Below, piece after piece: positions 36,429-49,020 of a DNA stretch of 64,000 nucleotides; within the stretch, counting starts at the first letter, position 1; every line of letters begins with the position of its first letter. The stretch comes from Parasponia andersonii (taxonomy: Eukaryota; Streptophyta; Magnoliopsida; Rosales; Cannabaceae), in NCBI GenBank assembly GCA_002914805.1, contig JXTB01000072.1:822425-886424 (forward strand), written 5' to 3'. Below the pieces are notes generated by a model that saw only the letters and a list, made by a program, of their open reading frames with translations, did not search any database and was not told where the DNA came from. The translations under genes were made by a program, and so were the position numbers.

Positions 36429-37135
36429 TGTTGTGCGGTCTAAAATCCTATATATTGGTCAATACCAAAAAGGGAAAAGTTGACCAAATAAACGTGTCAG
36501 GTCGCATGAGTAAGAGTTAAGTGCGACCTCTACCGTATACGTTAGTGCGACCTCCTCCGAAAGAATTAAGTGCGACCTCCACCGCATAAGTTAGTGCGAC
36601 TTTCTCCGAAAGAGTTAAGTGCGACCTTAAGTACGACCAGAATGAAAAGGAAACTAGACTAAGGTTCGTCAAACGGGTAACCTACAAAGAAAGGAAAATA
36701 ACAGTTCTCTTTCAAGATCGACCAGTCATCTCATTTAAGTTATTACCCAGTTATATTGTTACTCGAATTGTATTCTCTGATTATACAGCTACCCATTCTC
36801 ACAATTGGGAAATATTGAGCTATCCTCACCTATATAAAGGGAGTTCAATGTTTTAGTAGAGGATTCTTTTTTGGATATTTGATCTTTTATCTTTGAGATC
36901 TTTTGGGAACTTCTTAAACTCTTGCTTCTTCTTTCTGGACAACACATTGTAATTTTGAGCTCTTGTAATTCTCCAAAAAATAGTAAAAAACAGTGGACGT
37001 AGGCTCATCTTTTTTGGGGCTAAACCACTATAAAATTCTTGTCTCTTTGTTTGCTTTGATTAATTAACCCTTTTCACACACAAGCCACATTTTGTAATTT
37101 TTCCAAATTTATTGTTGACAAACCCTCCGTCAACA
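36429..37135 (+). repeat. 5' LTR of element B
   Basis: Starts TGTTGTGCGGTC and ends CCGTCAACA, so the ends are TGTTG/CAACA. The U3 part has about five diverged direct copies of a 25-30 base unit with core AAGTGCGACCTC (36497-36630). The TATA box TATATAAAGG starts at 36831. It matches the LTR of element A. Confidence 0.88.
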
Positions 37136-37136
37136 A

Positions 37137-37153
37137 TTGGCGCTAGAAGGAGG
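37137..37153 (+). other. Primer binding site of element B
   Basis: TTGGCGCTAGAAGGAGG starts two bases after the LTR. It begins TGG as expected for pairing with a tRNA 3' CCA end. The identity of the tRNA was not determined. Confidence 0.65.
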
Positions 37154-37196
37154 GCTATTCTGGTAGAAAAGTCTGTCTATTCCGATTCTTTCAATA

Positions 37197-38934
37197 ATGG
37201 CAAATACCAGAAACACTACCAGAAACATCGGAACCAGCCAAAATCATCCCCAAAGTACCGCTGCTGCACAGGTAGATCCTGCTTAGGATCAGCTTGCCGT
37301 GACCGTATCGGAAAATATTGTCCAGAGACAGGATTGCATGGAGGAAGCACTGGTGAACCTTTAGCAAATTACAAGTCAGATTAATGACTCTCTATGATGA
37401 CTTGCTGAGGGACTGATGCTAACTCCATCACAGCACGAACGTCTCAGAGAACGTCCTGCTCAAATGTCTGAGAGAGGAATTCAGATCCTGGAGATAGGGA
37501 ACTGCGACCAACCTAAAGCCCGGTAGGAGCATCGAGGAGATTGCATCTCCAAGAAAAAAGGCAAGGTCACAGACTTGCCTCTGGTATCTTGTAATGAAAG
37601 TTCGAGCACTGATCGTGATCGTGGATAACCTTCACAGAGAGCAACCATCAATCGTGATTATCTTGAACACGAGCAAAAATATCATTTGAGGAGTGTCTTT
37701 GAAAGGATCAATAGAGAATCTCGACAGAATCCTACAGACCTGAGACAACATCTGGATCAGCGACATAGTCAGGAGCGATCCACATCGTATCACAACGACC
37801 AAAGTCGATCTCGTCGCACTGTTTCATTAGAATCCCTAAGGTCGCATCATACCCTACCTAACCAACCCGCCTTATATTGTGACAACATTCAGAGGCCACT
37901 CCTACCATCAGTAAGAGAGAATGTTCTCCCTCTGAACGTCAATGTTCATAATCAGAGGATTGCTTTAGATGCACTTGCTGGTTGGGACGATAAGCTCGCT
38001 GATGGGTATCGTCAATCATCATTCAGTGAGGAGGTTTGAGCTACCACCTTACCTGTTAGATTTAAACTTCTTACCATAAATACTTTTGATAAGAAAACTG
38101 ATCCACAGGACCATATGGATCACTTCAGTGACCTGATGGAACTTCATCATGTTGATGATCTCGTATGTTGTAGATGCTTTGCTGTAACTCTCACAGGAGT
38201 GGCGAAGAAGTGATTCCGAGGACTCAAGTCTGGTTCAATCTCCCTGGTAACAGCTTCAGACTGCATTCTTGAGGCAATTCTAGGCCGCAAAGAATTTTAC
38301 TGTTCCACTGGTAAGTCTATCTGCTATTCGGCAAGGCCCGGAGGAAACTCTACGATCTTACCTAAATTATTTTACTTTAGAGTTAGCAAAGGTCAATAAC
38401 CCGCCTGAGGGAGGAGTTTTAACTCTAATGATGGCTGGGGTATGACCAGAAACTAAACTCTGGAAAGAGTTATTAGAGCGAGAATGCAAAATCCCTGAAG
38501 ACTTCTATTGAAGAGTTGGTCGACATCTAAGGGTGGAATCTTCACAAGGAAACCTTCATAAGACGACAAAGGGAGGAGGAAAGGATACTGCCAAAGATGC
38601 GACAATAAACAACAACAATAATGATAAGAAGTCGAACAAAATGAGTAATGAACAATTGATTGAGAAGCAGCCTAAACAGAAAAAGCAGGAGATTCCAAGA
38701 GCTCCCATGAGGTTCAATAATTATACTGAATTGAACGCACCTAGAGATCATATCTATGTGGTCACAAACGAACAAGAGCGGTATCGTCAACCAGAACCAA
38801 TGAAAAAAGATAGAGCGAGGCGCGACTCCAACAAGTTTTGTCAGTATCACAATGACATTGGACACGATACTAATAACTACTTTGCCCTGAAAGATGAGAT
38901 CAAAAGATTAATTAAAGAATGGCAGCTGCGGTAG
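37197..38934 (+). pseudogene. gag of element B, broken
   Basis: Start at 37197 (MANTRNTTRNI), as usual for Tat gag. Recognisable pieces are DPQDHMDHFSDLMELHHVDD and FTVPLVSLSAIRQGPEETLR in changing frames, then an intact C-terminal frame from 38533 with RFNNYTELNAPRDHIY and a zinc-finger-like FCQYHNDIGHDTNNYFALK, in which one expected cysteine is tyrosine. At least three in-frame stops and frameshifts break the rest, so no gag protein can be made. Confidence 0.8.
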
Positions 38935-39219
38935 TACTCTAAATAGAATAATGAAAGGCGAGAAGAAAACCGACAGCAACCTCCAGAAACTCAGCGCGAG
39001 GTGCGAACTATTTTTGGAGGACCGCACTTTGGTAGAGATTCCAAGAGAGTGCAGGATAGGTATGCACGAGAAGCTCGGTAGTAGCTATTGACCAATGTCA
39101 TGCACCTTGAACAGTGACTACGAAAGCTTCAACGAGTACCGGATATGGATATTACCTTCGCAGAACAAGACACGAGGGGGGTCCATTATCCACATAATGA
39201 TGCGTTGGTCATAAAGATC

Positions 39220-39960
39220 AATTGTGGAAGCACGTAGTTATAGCGAGTATTGGTCGATAATGGAAGTGCTATTGACATCTTGTACTACGACGTCTTTAAG
39301 AAGATGGGGTTGAATAAAAGCGATATGAAGTCCGCTGTCACCCCACTCTACGGATTTACTGGTAACAGCATAATGCCCAGGGGCATGATTGAGTTAATGG
39401 TTAACATTGGAACCTATCCTACAGTTTCAACAGTAATGACCCAATTCTTAGTTGTGGATTGCCCCTCTGTATTTAACACGGTATTAAGAAGACCGACACT
39501 GAGGGAACTTCGAGCAGTAACGTCGATCTATCATCTCGCTATGAAATTCCCGACTCAACAAGGAGTAGGTGAGGTGTGTGGCAACCAATATGATTCGAGG
39601 ACTTGTTATAATAACTCAATAAAGCTCGCAACAAAATATATGACACCTCGCACAATGATGGTCCAACTACAAGGAGAAGCATCAAGGAAAGCATCAGAAG
39701 TATCAGGCGAAGCGTCATATGGAATGGCAATCGATGACCTCGACCCTCGAAAAGTTTTTTGGTGAGGTCAAAACTGGACTTATAGAAGACTTGGAAGATT
39801 TGCCAATCGATAGGTCTTCGAAGGTTCTTCAAATCGGAGCGAAGCTTCAAGAACCCGTGCGAGCTTCATTAATCGCTTTTCTAAAATCAAATTTGGATAT
39901 CTTAGCATAGCAACATTCAGATATGGTGGGAATTGATCCGAATATCATGTATCACCACCT
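39220..39960 (+). pseudogene. Protease and start of reverse transcriptase of element B, broken
   Basis: An aspartic protease core is visible: LVDNGSAIDILYYDVFKKMGL (the DNGS active site of this lineage), FLVVDCPSVFNTVLRRPTL and VTSIYHLAMKFPT. The conserved GRP triplet reads RRP. Two stops precede the active site. After a frame change the linker to reverse transcriptase is seen (IGAKLQEPVRASLIAFLKSN, MVGIDPNIMYHHLNID) and then breaks at about 39972. No reverse transcriptase catalytic motif remains. Confidence 0.78.
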
Positions 39961-39974
39961 CAATATAGATACGA

Positions 39975-40300
39975 TGATCTACCTATAAGCAAGATCAAAG
40001 TAGCACGGTGATGAGGATTGAGCTCGATCTTTTAGAAGAAAGGCGTGACAGTCTCAGCTTCGGATCGCATCATATCAATAGCACACGACTCAATATTGTA
40101 ACTCTAAAGTTATAATCCGAGGGTTTGAAGTTAGTGACCTTATTCTTCGGTAAGGCGCTGGTGTATTTGGACCCTCTTGGGAAGGACTGTATATTATTGA
40201 TGCCGTCATTCAACCTGGGACATATAAATTAGCCTACACAGGCGGACAAAAGATCGAACATGCCTGGAATGCAGAACAACTTTGTCGCTATTATCAGTAA
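39975..40300 (+). pseudogene. C-terminal end of pol of element B
   Basis: Same integrase tail as in element A, here in several frames: IELDLLEERR, VFGPSWEG, PGTYKLAYTGGQKIEHAWNA, EQLCRYYQ, then TAA. At least one frameshift and an early stop are present. The tryptophan before NAE is kept here, unlike element A. Confidence 0.75.
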
Positions 40301-40442
40301 ATCTTCATGTATTCGTCATTCATCAATAAAGATATCTACTTATTTGTCATTCGTCATCATCAATAAGGGTGTCTCCTCATCGATCATTCAATTTGGTCCA
40401 CCTTTTATAGTTTTATGGCAGTCTTCGAACACCATAAGATTC

Positions 40443-40451
40443 GGGGGGCAG
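40443..40451 (+). other. Internal polypurine-like tract of element B
   Basis: ATTCGGGGGGCAG followed by TGGGATTAG, 140 bases after pol. It is conserved in element A (8072-8077). It has the look of a polypurine tract followed by an LTR-like TG, but no LTR follows. Confidence 0.5.
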
Positions 40452-41017
40452 TGGGATTAGAATATTATCTCCTACTTGCTTCCTAAGGGACTATGCAAAA
40501 CATCCATTTAGAGGGGTCATAATTTTAGATCGCCAAAATATCTAAAATTCCTTAAAATCTTAGGATTTTCTCCTCGCTTCATGCCTTAGCATATCGTATT
40601 ACGCAATTTCTCTCCTCGAACACCAAAGTAACTAAGCAAAACGTTCATTGTTCAATGTGATATATTGCTATATTTACATTTTGTCATGGAACTTTTGAAA
40701 AACAATATTGAGTTTGCATCACTCATACTTACTGTTTTCTTAAGCGACCTAACCTATCCTAACACAACCATTTTAAGTGTTGGATTCAAATTGCAATAGC
40801 ATACCGATCAGTCACCTAGTGATTGACTACTTGGTTAAATTAATTATCTTCTATATTACGACTTAGTGTGTTGATTGTTTTGCAGGAATAAACGTCTAAT
40901 AAAGAAAGCATTTGTTCATTGATAAAAGCTCGCATTTGTATGCAAGCAAAGAAATATAAATAAGAAGGGGACCAAGCACGTATTGTTGTGAAGTAAAAAA
41001 ATAAAAGAACATAATTT

Positions 41018-43151
41018 TTATGCAGATGTGCTCGCTCTACCATCTCCAGCTTTAGTAGCTTCCGCTTCCCTCCAACTTCGGATAAGCTCGACCATGTCTT
41101 CGCCAAGGATGAAAAAGTCGAAATCCGGATGCTCGCAGAAGATGTTATATATAATGGTCGATGAGGCGATGTCATTGGCTTTCTCTTCGAGCTCTTTAAC
41201 TTCAGTAGCCTTGAATTCTTCAATAGCCTTATGAGCCGCCTCTGTCGTCACCTCCTTCATACAATTCGGATGCTCGGAGATAGTCTTTTCAAGCTCTTTA
41301 ATTTTCTCCTCGAGCTTTTCCTTTTCGAACTTCTCCTTGGCTAGACCTTCGAGCAGCTACTGCCTCTCTAAATCGAAGGCTTTTTTCTCTTCCTCCTGAG
41401 CCTTCTCTGAGTCTTGAAATGCTTGGGTTATCTCTTCAAATTTTTCGGCCTTCTCCAAACACTCAAGGACTGGGTCATGAATCAGGATAGCAGCTGCAGT
41501 AATCTGAAAATATAACAATACCAGAAAAATGCGTTTAAAAGAGAAAATAAAAGATACTTACATTCGCCAACATCCTCATCGCAGAACCGAAGGCAATCTT
41601 GGCTGATCGTCACTTCATCCTCTCCCTGCCATCTTCAAAAGTGAAGCGATCAATGAAGGCTGTGCTCATACCAGCCTTCTCCGGTAATTAGTTAAGGAGT
41701 GCGAAAAGCTCCTCATCTTTATCAACCTGGTTCGGTTTCGAAGAAGTGGCAATCTCCTTGGATGAATCGGGATAGCTCACAGTTTGAGATTGAAGAGGAG
41801 GCGAGCTTGTCGGGATATCCTTGAAGGCGACTTTTTATTTCTTGGAAGTGTCGACCTTCTCTTTCTCATTCGATGTCAATGGAGGTATGCTCTCTAGCGT
41901 CTTGGACTTTGTCATTGACCCCAGAGTGGAAGGCAGTACTCGTAGTCCACTATCAATAACCATTTCTATACAGATGTAAGTCAGTATGCGAGGTGACATA
42001 ATACGATGATGATAAAAATATATATATATATAATTACCTTCTTGCTATTGAGAAGCTAGTGTCGATGTGGTTTCTGGAGATGATGGTTCCGAGGTTATAG
42101 GGGTGACAGGTGCTTTTCGTTTCCTAGGTTTGGAAGACAAGACACTCTTTTCCGTCTGCTTCCTCGGCTTCTTCTTCTTCGAGCTCGAGGGTCTGGTCGA
42201 ACAGACGGTGAGATCCGGGAACGCGGCTTCCCTTGGAAGCAGACCGCAAGCGACTAAGTTCTTGGAAGTCCCAAGTTTCTTCCAATCGAATTCTTCAATC
42301 GAAAGGTCGTTTATTTTGTCCACCTTTGCGAGCTATTCTCTGGAAAGTCCAGGCCATTCCCTATTATCTGCGATGACATACGAGTGCGATTAGAATAATA
42401 TGATTATACAGAAAAGACGATAAACTGAAAGCTACCTACTAGGATTCTAAAAGAAGCCATTATCTGCATAGTCAAAGTGGAAAAATGAATTTTTCTATTT
42501 TTCCATGTTATTGCGAACCCCGTAGATAGGTTTTGTTGCTTAGTTTGACCACTTGCTTGCATAAAAGAAGCCGAAGTCTGATGGGTTTGATATCATTTGG
42601 TAAAACCAAGCGAACTCTTCAGGAGTGGGGGTTTCTAAGCCTAGTTTATGGTATAGTATGTACAAACCTACCATGTATCTATAAGTGTTTGGAGTTAGTT
42701 GAAAAGGAATGACTCCATAATAATCGACTATGGATTTTATGTAAGGATGAAGTGGGAGGCGGACCTCGCATTTGAGAACTACTTCAGAGAATGAGGCAAT
42801 TCCGCAAGGTGGTGTATGTGGTCGATTGAACTCCGTGGGAAGGCGAAGAGGGATAGCGATCTTGTAGTTGTACACGATCTTGCTGAGCCTGTTCGTGGTG
42901 CAGCTCGTCCTTATATTGGTACATGACCAGTCTTCCTCTATATATTGAAAACCCGTTGCAAACGCAGGGGTATCTCTGATATGCCGGGGCCATTGGTCTT
43001 GAGGAAAGTCGCCTATGCGAGGACTATTTTGCCTGACCCTGGTTATCTCAACTTCGGGTTCTGGCTCAAGATAATTTTCGAGGTTTATAGAGCTAATGCT
43101 GGTATTGGAAGATTCTCCTGAGAATGCATTCCCTTCCTTACTACTAGACAT
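41018..43151 (-). pseudogene. Spliced antisense gene of element B (gypsy-type transposon extra ORF)
   Basis: Better preserved than the copy in element A. The start at 43151 lies right after a TTTCTTTTCAG acceptor. A first coding block runs to about 42446 with an open frame of 203 residues (MSSSKEGNAFSGES..., LPLHPYIKSIVDYYGVIPFQ, PTPEEFAWFYQ, GFFYASKWSN) and then meets a TAA where element A has a Gln codon. Later blocks are 42367-about 42045, about 41960-41570, and about 41500-41018, the last coding a charged coiled coil ending RASTSA. Further stops lie in the middle blocks. It converges with pol, ending about 720 bases from the pol stop. The domain family is Transposase_28 by recollection. 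The function is unknown. Confidence 0.7.
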
Positions 43152-43390
43152 CTGAAAAGAAATATGGATGGATTTAGTCCTATGCGAGCATCAGGGACCT
43201 TAGCTATATACGAGTAGTTTTGGGATTTTATCCTAGGATTGCATCAACAAGCTATTCATCGAATTTTTTCTAATCGATCTAAGGATTTATAAAAATTATT
43301 CGAGCAGTTCATTAAAATAAAAAAACTCTTTCACGATTTCATCTCTGTCAGTCATCTAAAAGATGGTATTCTATAAACCAACGAAGGGGA

Positions 43391-44479
43391 ACTATATTGG
43401 TACACATCTATAGTATAATCTCGCGACTTTCCAAAATTTTGTGCTAATAATGAATTTTGAAACAAATAATCGAATTGACTTCTCATGATAAAACTGAAAT
43501 AGGCAACAGATTAGTACAGTTGGGATCACGATATAAATATTATATGATCAGAAGAGTGACACAATTTAAAATATGTTAAATATTGGATGAGTTCAATCGG
43601 TAGATTCTTTCATTGACATAGGTTGGAAGCGTTTTAGGACTCCCAATTTAGGATAGCTGAACTTAATATTAAGTGACATTAAAAACAAAGGTTAATTATC
43701 TCAAAATAAGAGGTGTTTAATAGATCACCTAACGTTATTGGATTTCATATTTTAAAATAATTAATTTTTATATCAAGCGTAAACCGATAAAAAAAGATAC
43801 GGAGACTTTTAATTGGTCCTATAAATTTTGAAAACTAGCGGCTTTTTTTTTCATTATTTTAATTTTATCTCGACCTATATTGTCTACTTACATATGTTTT
43901 TATAACAAAGTATAGAATTACAGCTTAAATAATGTTTTGGTTAATATTATACAGTGGCGAAATTTGAAGATAATGAGAACGATACTGATCATGCGTCATA
44001 GTGGGTACTCATTATTCTTTTGGAGTCGAGATTGATTTCTGACATTAATGACTGGGATGATGGGGCAATAATATTAGTAGGATTTATAATAAATCAAAAT
44101 GTCATTAATAATTAGAAAATATATATCTATTTACAGGCATATATTTTTCCTAATTAATATTCTGTTGAACCAATTGTTGCTACGCTAAGCTGCTGTCATA
44201 CATTGTATGGCATTTTCTTGTAAAATATTGTGAGAGATATAGGTTACTACTACAAAAGTTATTTTTTCCGTCACCAGTTTCACGTCAGTTTTGTTGTATG
44301 ACTGATGAGGTTGAGATGTTATCCTTTTGTCGTTAGTTAAAAAATTGACAAATTAAATTTAACTACCATGTTCGTATTAAACCACGTGGTAGACATCACC
44401 TATCTCATCGATTTTAAATTGACGTGTAGAGTTCACGTGTAAATATTTTGTAGTTGGATCAATATGATTTTGATACAAC
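43391..44479. other. Gene-free spacer between element B and the hAT element
   Basis: No gene seen. A CTACTACAAAAG word near 44250 resembles CACTA or Harbinger ends, but no partner end was found. Confidence 0.35.
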
Positions 44480-47400
44480 ACGAATATACTTAAACACGAT
44501 ATATTTATTAAACGTATCAAAAAAGTAAATATGAATATAAAACATTTATTAAACAGGTCACACGACACGACATATTAACCTATTTAATAAACTTGTTGTG
44601 TAGTATTAACACGAGATTAATATACCTAATTACACGATTAACCTGAAATATGTGACCCAAATTACAGACACGAAATTGACATACCTTTAATTCAAAATGG
44701 TATCGAAACTTTTCACTAAGATTATCAAAACTAATCAACTATACACTAATACATAATCAGATCAAATTTATATAAAATAAAATAAAATAACATTATAGAA
44801 ACTACATAAAACATAAACCAACACATCTTATTCCTAAGTTCTAATAGCATAATAAGCATAATTTTTAGGCCTAAAGAACTAAAATTCTTCTCAAGCATAA
44901 CCTAAACAATCCACAATAATTCTAAAAGTATAATAAATAAAGTCATAAGAGTTAATGTCTTCTCCATTCAAAAGCATAATAAATGAAGTCCTAAGAGTTA
45001 AAGTCTTGTCCACACGAGACCTACACAAACATAATATATCCATTATCTCAATTCCACAGATATATTAACTATAACAATAATAACACTAAGGTTTTAACAA
45101 GCCTCCAAGAAATAAAGTTCCAATAACACATGATTACAACGTAACTTCAAAATGTATCTCATAGGATCCCAAATTGAATTATATTGCCAATGACTCAAAT
45201 CTTCCACTGATGTCAAGTTTTAGCCTATTCAAGAGTGAAAAAAAAATAATCATATAATATAAAAAGCATAATCATAAATGAGAACTAATAATCTAATATT
45301 AAATAAAACATTAAATTACCTTATATTGGAATATTTTGCATAATAAGATTGTGAGAGTTTTGAGCAGAATTAGAGTCATTGATGTTCAAACTAAAAATAT
45401 CCTCAGTGACTTCATCCACTACCATACGAATGGACTTTTTGTTTTCTATGCAAATTTCCATAATGATTAGAATATATATTAACTTTTAATAAGACAATCT
45501 TTGGAAGAAAAAATGATTTTCAATAAGACTTAAACAAGAATATTTAGTAAATAATTATATTATCTTTGTCACTAAATAGCCAATCCCTAGTGCATATTAA
45601 GCACTCAATTTTGTCAAGCTTAAGTGATCTCCTATATTAATCTAACACCTATCTACCCACACTAAAAGTAGATGCTGAGGCAACCGTAGATATGTAAATG
45701 CTTAAAACATCACGAGCCATTGCAGCAAGCTTAGGATATCAAAATTAATTTTCTTTCCAAAAGTCGAGAATGTCCGACATAGCATCATAACTTACTCTTG
45801 GTTCATCCGAACGGAGCTCTAGTTCAGTTTGTGCTATAAAAGCTTGCTTTTGATTCTCAAAATTATCGAACTCCTACAACTAGATAGAAATCAAAATAGA
45901 TTCAATAGAAAAAATATACATAAAATCTAACAAGAAAAAATTTCAAATTAATATACATAAAATCTAACAATAAAAAATTTCAAATTTCATACTTAAAAAA
46001 ATTACATATCTTCAACAATGATTTTGTTTGCTCATGTAGAAAAATATCACTTGGCCTTCTCATATAAGTAGGAGTGTTATCTCCAGAAGATGATGATGAT
46101 GACGACGTAGACTTACCCTTAGAGTATTTAGAAAATAATGAGTCAAATTCTTCTTAATCTCAAGAAACTATAGTGAATCTTTTTCTCCATATACATTTTT
46201 GTACACATAATACATAAAGTTTAACTTATAGTGAGGATCAAGGACCATGGCTATAGCCAATATATGACAGAAATATTTCTAATACTTATCAAACTTCTTA
46301 AGCATAGAACTAGCCATAGTTCATAAATACATATCATCACTTTTCTTTGATGTTTTCAAGTATAACTAAGAAGAATACACAACTAGAAAATACAAGTTCG
46401 AAGTAGGGTATTGAGTTCTAGAGAATACACAAGTGATGTTGTAAAATTGCCCCAAGAAATCAATAATCTTCTGAGTCTTTTCCCACTCATATGGTGAAGG
46501 ACAATTCTTATAATTTGAGTTAATTCATCCAAATGACAAAAAGCCCTATGATAATATATAACACTATTAAGCATGAGAAATGTAAAGTTCTATTTGGTTG
46601 GCATATTTTTCCTTAAACCCCTTTTAGAATCAAGACCTACAAGGCTGATATATTCTAGACACTTCTTCTTTCTCACTTGTGATCTTCTAATATATTTGAC
46701 ACTTTCTTGGATTTTCACAACCACTCATTCAATATCTTTTATCCCTTCTTGCATTACTAAAATAAGAACATAAGTGCAATAACAAAGATTACAAGATTTA
46801 CCCTTATAAAGAAGTGTATCCTTAGCTGATAATTCTTACTTAAATAAGTCAACAAAACATCATTAGAAGAAACATTATCTAACATAAGAGAAAACACTTT
46901 ACTTTTAATTTCTCATTCACACAACATAGAATAGATTGTAGATGATAATGCTGCACCAACATATGGAGGAGGCATAAAGTGAAATTTCAAAATTCTCTTA
47001 TGTAACACCTAATCATATCAATAAAATAAGTAGTGAGAGTGATATATCCATCAGTAACTTTAGAAGTTCACAAATTAGTGTCAAACAAATTCTACTAAGA
47101 TTATTGTCCAGCATAGACTTAATCCTTAACTTTTCTCTTGCATATATCTTAAGGAAATCAGATTTTAGAATATTTTTAGACACTAGATTTATGTTAGGAT
47201 GCACATATTGATATGTAGCCCTAATATCTTCATACTCAACAAATAAAAAAGATAGATCATGCAAAATAATTGCAGTGGTTACCAATTCACGAAAGTATTT
47301 TGGCTCAAATCTTTTAGAGTCCAAGGCTACAACTCCTTTGTCTTGAGATATCAATAATTGTCCAATGTTTCTTGTGTCTCTTCTTTCACAACTTTGCATG

Positions 47401-49020
47401 TGATGCCTTAAGTTGTCAGTCCTGTAGTTACTATTAGCCATATATATAGTAACACATTGCTTGCATATTACCTTTTGTTTCATATCTATACCTATAGGAA
47501 GTATATCAAAATATGTCCAAACTTCTAAAGTTAGTTTCCTTTTTTTCCTTTCCCTTTTACATCTTTAGAATTTCCCTCAAGTTAAGTTGATGAGGATTCC
47601 TCATCAATTGGACGAGGTACTTCGGTACTTTGTAATTCCAAATTCACTTGAAGGCCGTATGCTTTATTTTCCATCTATTCATTAAGAATTGTAGATATTA
47701 ATAACAAAAATCACTTTAAAAAAGTCTTAACATACACAAAAGATAAACTAGTAAATATATAATACATGATGAAATTTATCATAATAATTTTAGTACATTG
47801 ACTAGTATATTTGATTGATATTTCCCTATATGCTTTTAGTGTAAATAAAAATAAGTAGATAATTGTAACTACAAGATAAGGACAAAGAAAGACATCACAT
47901 AACTTATCATAACTAATTAAGAACTACTTCAGTGAGGAAAAAAAAACATCATTGCATCGATAAAAGTATTATCAACCCTTAAAAATAATAAAATCACAGA
48001 GTATCTATAACTTTCTTGAACAATTAAACAATGGATTATTTTTTTCTTGTACCATTAATCATCATACTTTAGAAAAATATTACTGCAACAAAGTCCCAAA
48101 ACTAAATATACTTTATTTCATAAATGGGTTTATTAAGCAATGAATCACATTCTACCTACTTAAACAATAAAAAATGCACAAGACAAAATAAGATCTAAAA
48201 TATAATCAAAATCATAAAATAACCATATCAAAAAGCTCAAAATAAGATCAATATGAAATCACTGCAACAAGTGAGTTTAGCATCAAAATCTTCATTTCTC
48301 TTAATAACAACTACTATGATTATTGAACTTATATTCTAATCAACTATTTCATAAAGTAAAATATAAGAAGATCTAACAAGGACATGAAAGATTGAACAAT
48401 AAAAGAGATCAAAGACAGAAATATTTAAATTGCAAAAGAAAAACAAGTAACAACTGCAGAACGTGAAAAAAAGACTCAAGGTTGCGACTCAAATACGGAG
48501 AGAATAAGACTCGATGACAGACAACAGAGAGTTTTGGATGGTCATCTGAAAGTTTCGACATTCTTTTGGGAGTCTAGACAGTTGAAAGTTCCAAAAGGGT
48601 TCATTCTCAAAGTAAGAAAGTGGTGCGGTTGAGAAAGTGAAAGAGGTAAAGAGGCTTGAAATAAAAAAAAAAATTAGGGTTAGAGACTTAAGAGTTACTC
48701 GGCCAAAATTGGATTTGAGCCTTAGGGGGTCAATTTTTTAATTTATTTAAATATTTAAATTATAAAATTTGACTCAAATTTTAAACTGGTCATAAATATG
48801 TCATTTTAACTCGTGTTGTGTTGACTCAATAATAACACGTTTAATTAAATGAGTTAGACGTGTCAAATTTGAGTTAGATGGGTTGACCTGAAACCCACCT
48901 GTTTAATAATTGTATTATATGGGTTAATCCGAAAATGTCACAAAAATTAAATGTGTCACTTAAATTCATTTATTTCGTATCATTTTTAAGTCGTATTGTC
49001 GTGCCATGTCAGAAATTAAT
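44480..49020 (-). mobile_element. Degenerate hAT transposon (RICESLEEPER/DAYSLEEPER type)
   Basis: A decayed transposase (45560-47674, minus) is flanked on both sides by subterminal DNA rich in hAT-style words. On the left are ACACGACACGACATATTAAC and TTAATAAACTTGTTGTGTAG. On the right are AACACGTTTAATTAAATGAG, GGGTTGACCTGAAACCC and GTTTAATAATTG. Exact terminal inverted repeats and an 8-base target duplication were not resolved, so both ends are approximate. Confidence 0.65.
45560..47674 (-). pseudogene. hAT transposase with BED zinc finger, broken
   Basis: The start at 47674 gives MENKAYGLQVN. The order of domains follows RICESLEEPER-type proteins: BED zinc finger (VWTYFDILP, CKQC, IYMANSNYRTDNLRHHMQSC), the conserved DTRNIGQLLISQDKGVVAL and FRELVTTAIILHDL, a catalytic-domain stretch (MPPPYVGAAL, MLDNVSSND), IYYHRAFCHL, ILAIAMVLDPHYKLYF, and the C-terminal hAT dimerisation region (YDAMSDILDFWK, LAAMARDVLSIYISTVASASTFSVG). 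It is interrupted by an early stop near 47584 and by several later stops and frameshifts, and parts of the core are deleted. It cannot make an active transposase. Confidence 0.85.

Larger units (their letters stand above)
36429..43390 (+). mobile_element. Element B: deleted Tat-lineage Ty3/gypsy retrotransposon
   Basis: Plus-strand order: 5' LTR (36429-37135), primer site, gag remnant (37197-38934), protease and the first residues of the reverse transcriptase region (39220-39960), a junction near 39972, the pol C-terminal tail (39975-40300), an internal polypurine-like tract, and the minus-strand extra gene (43151-41018) with its upstream DNA to about 43390. There similarity to element A stops. 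Most of reverse transcriptase, RNase H and the integrase core are deleted, and no 3' LTR follows. Many in-frame stops are present. The family is the same as element A, in inverted orientation. Confidence 0.82.

Noticed and set aside
44245..44350. CTACTACAAAAG word resembling a CACTA or Harbinger terminus
   Set aside because: Only one end was found, with no transposase and no partner end.
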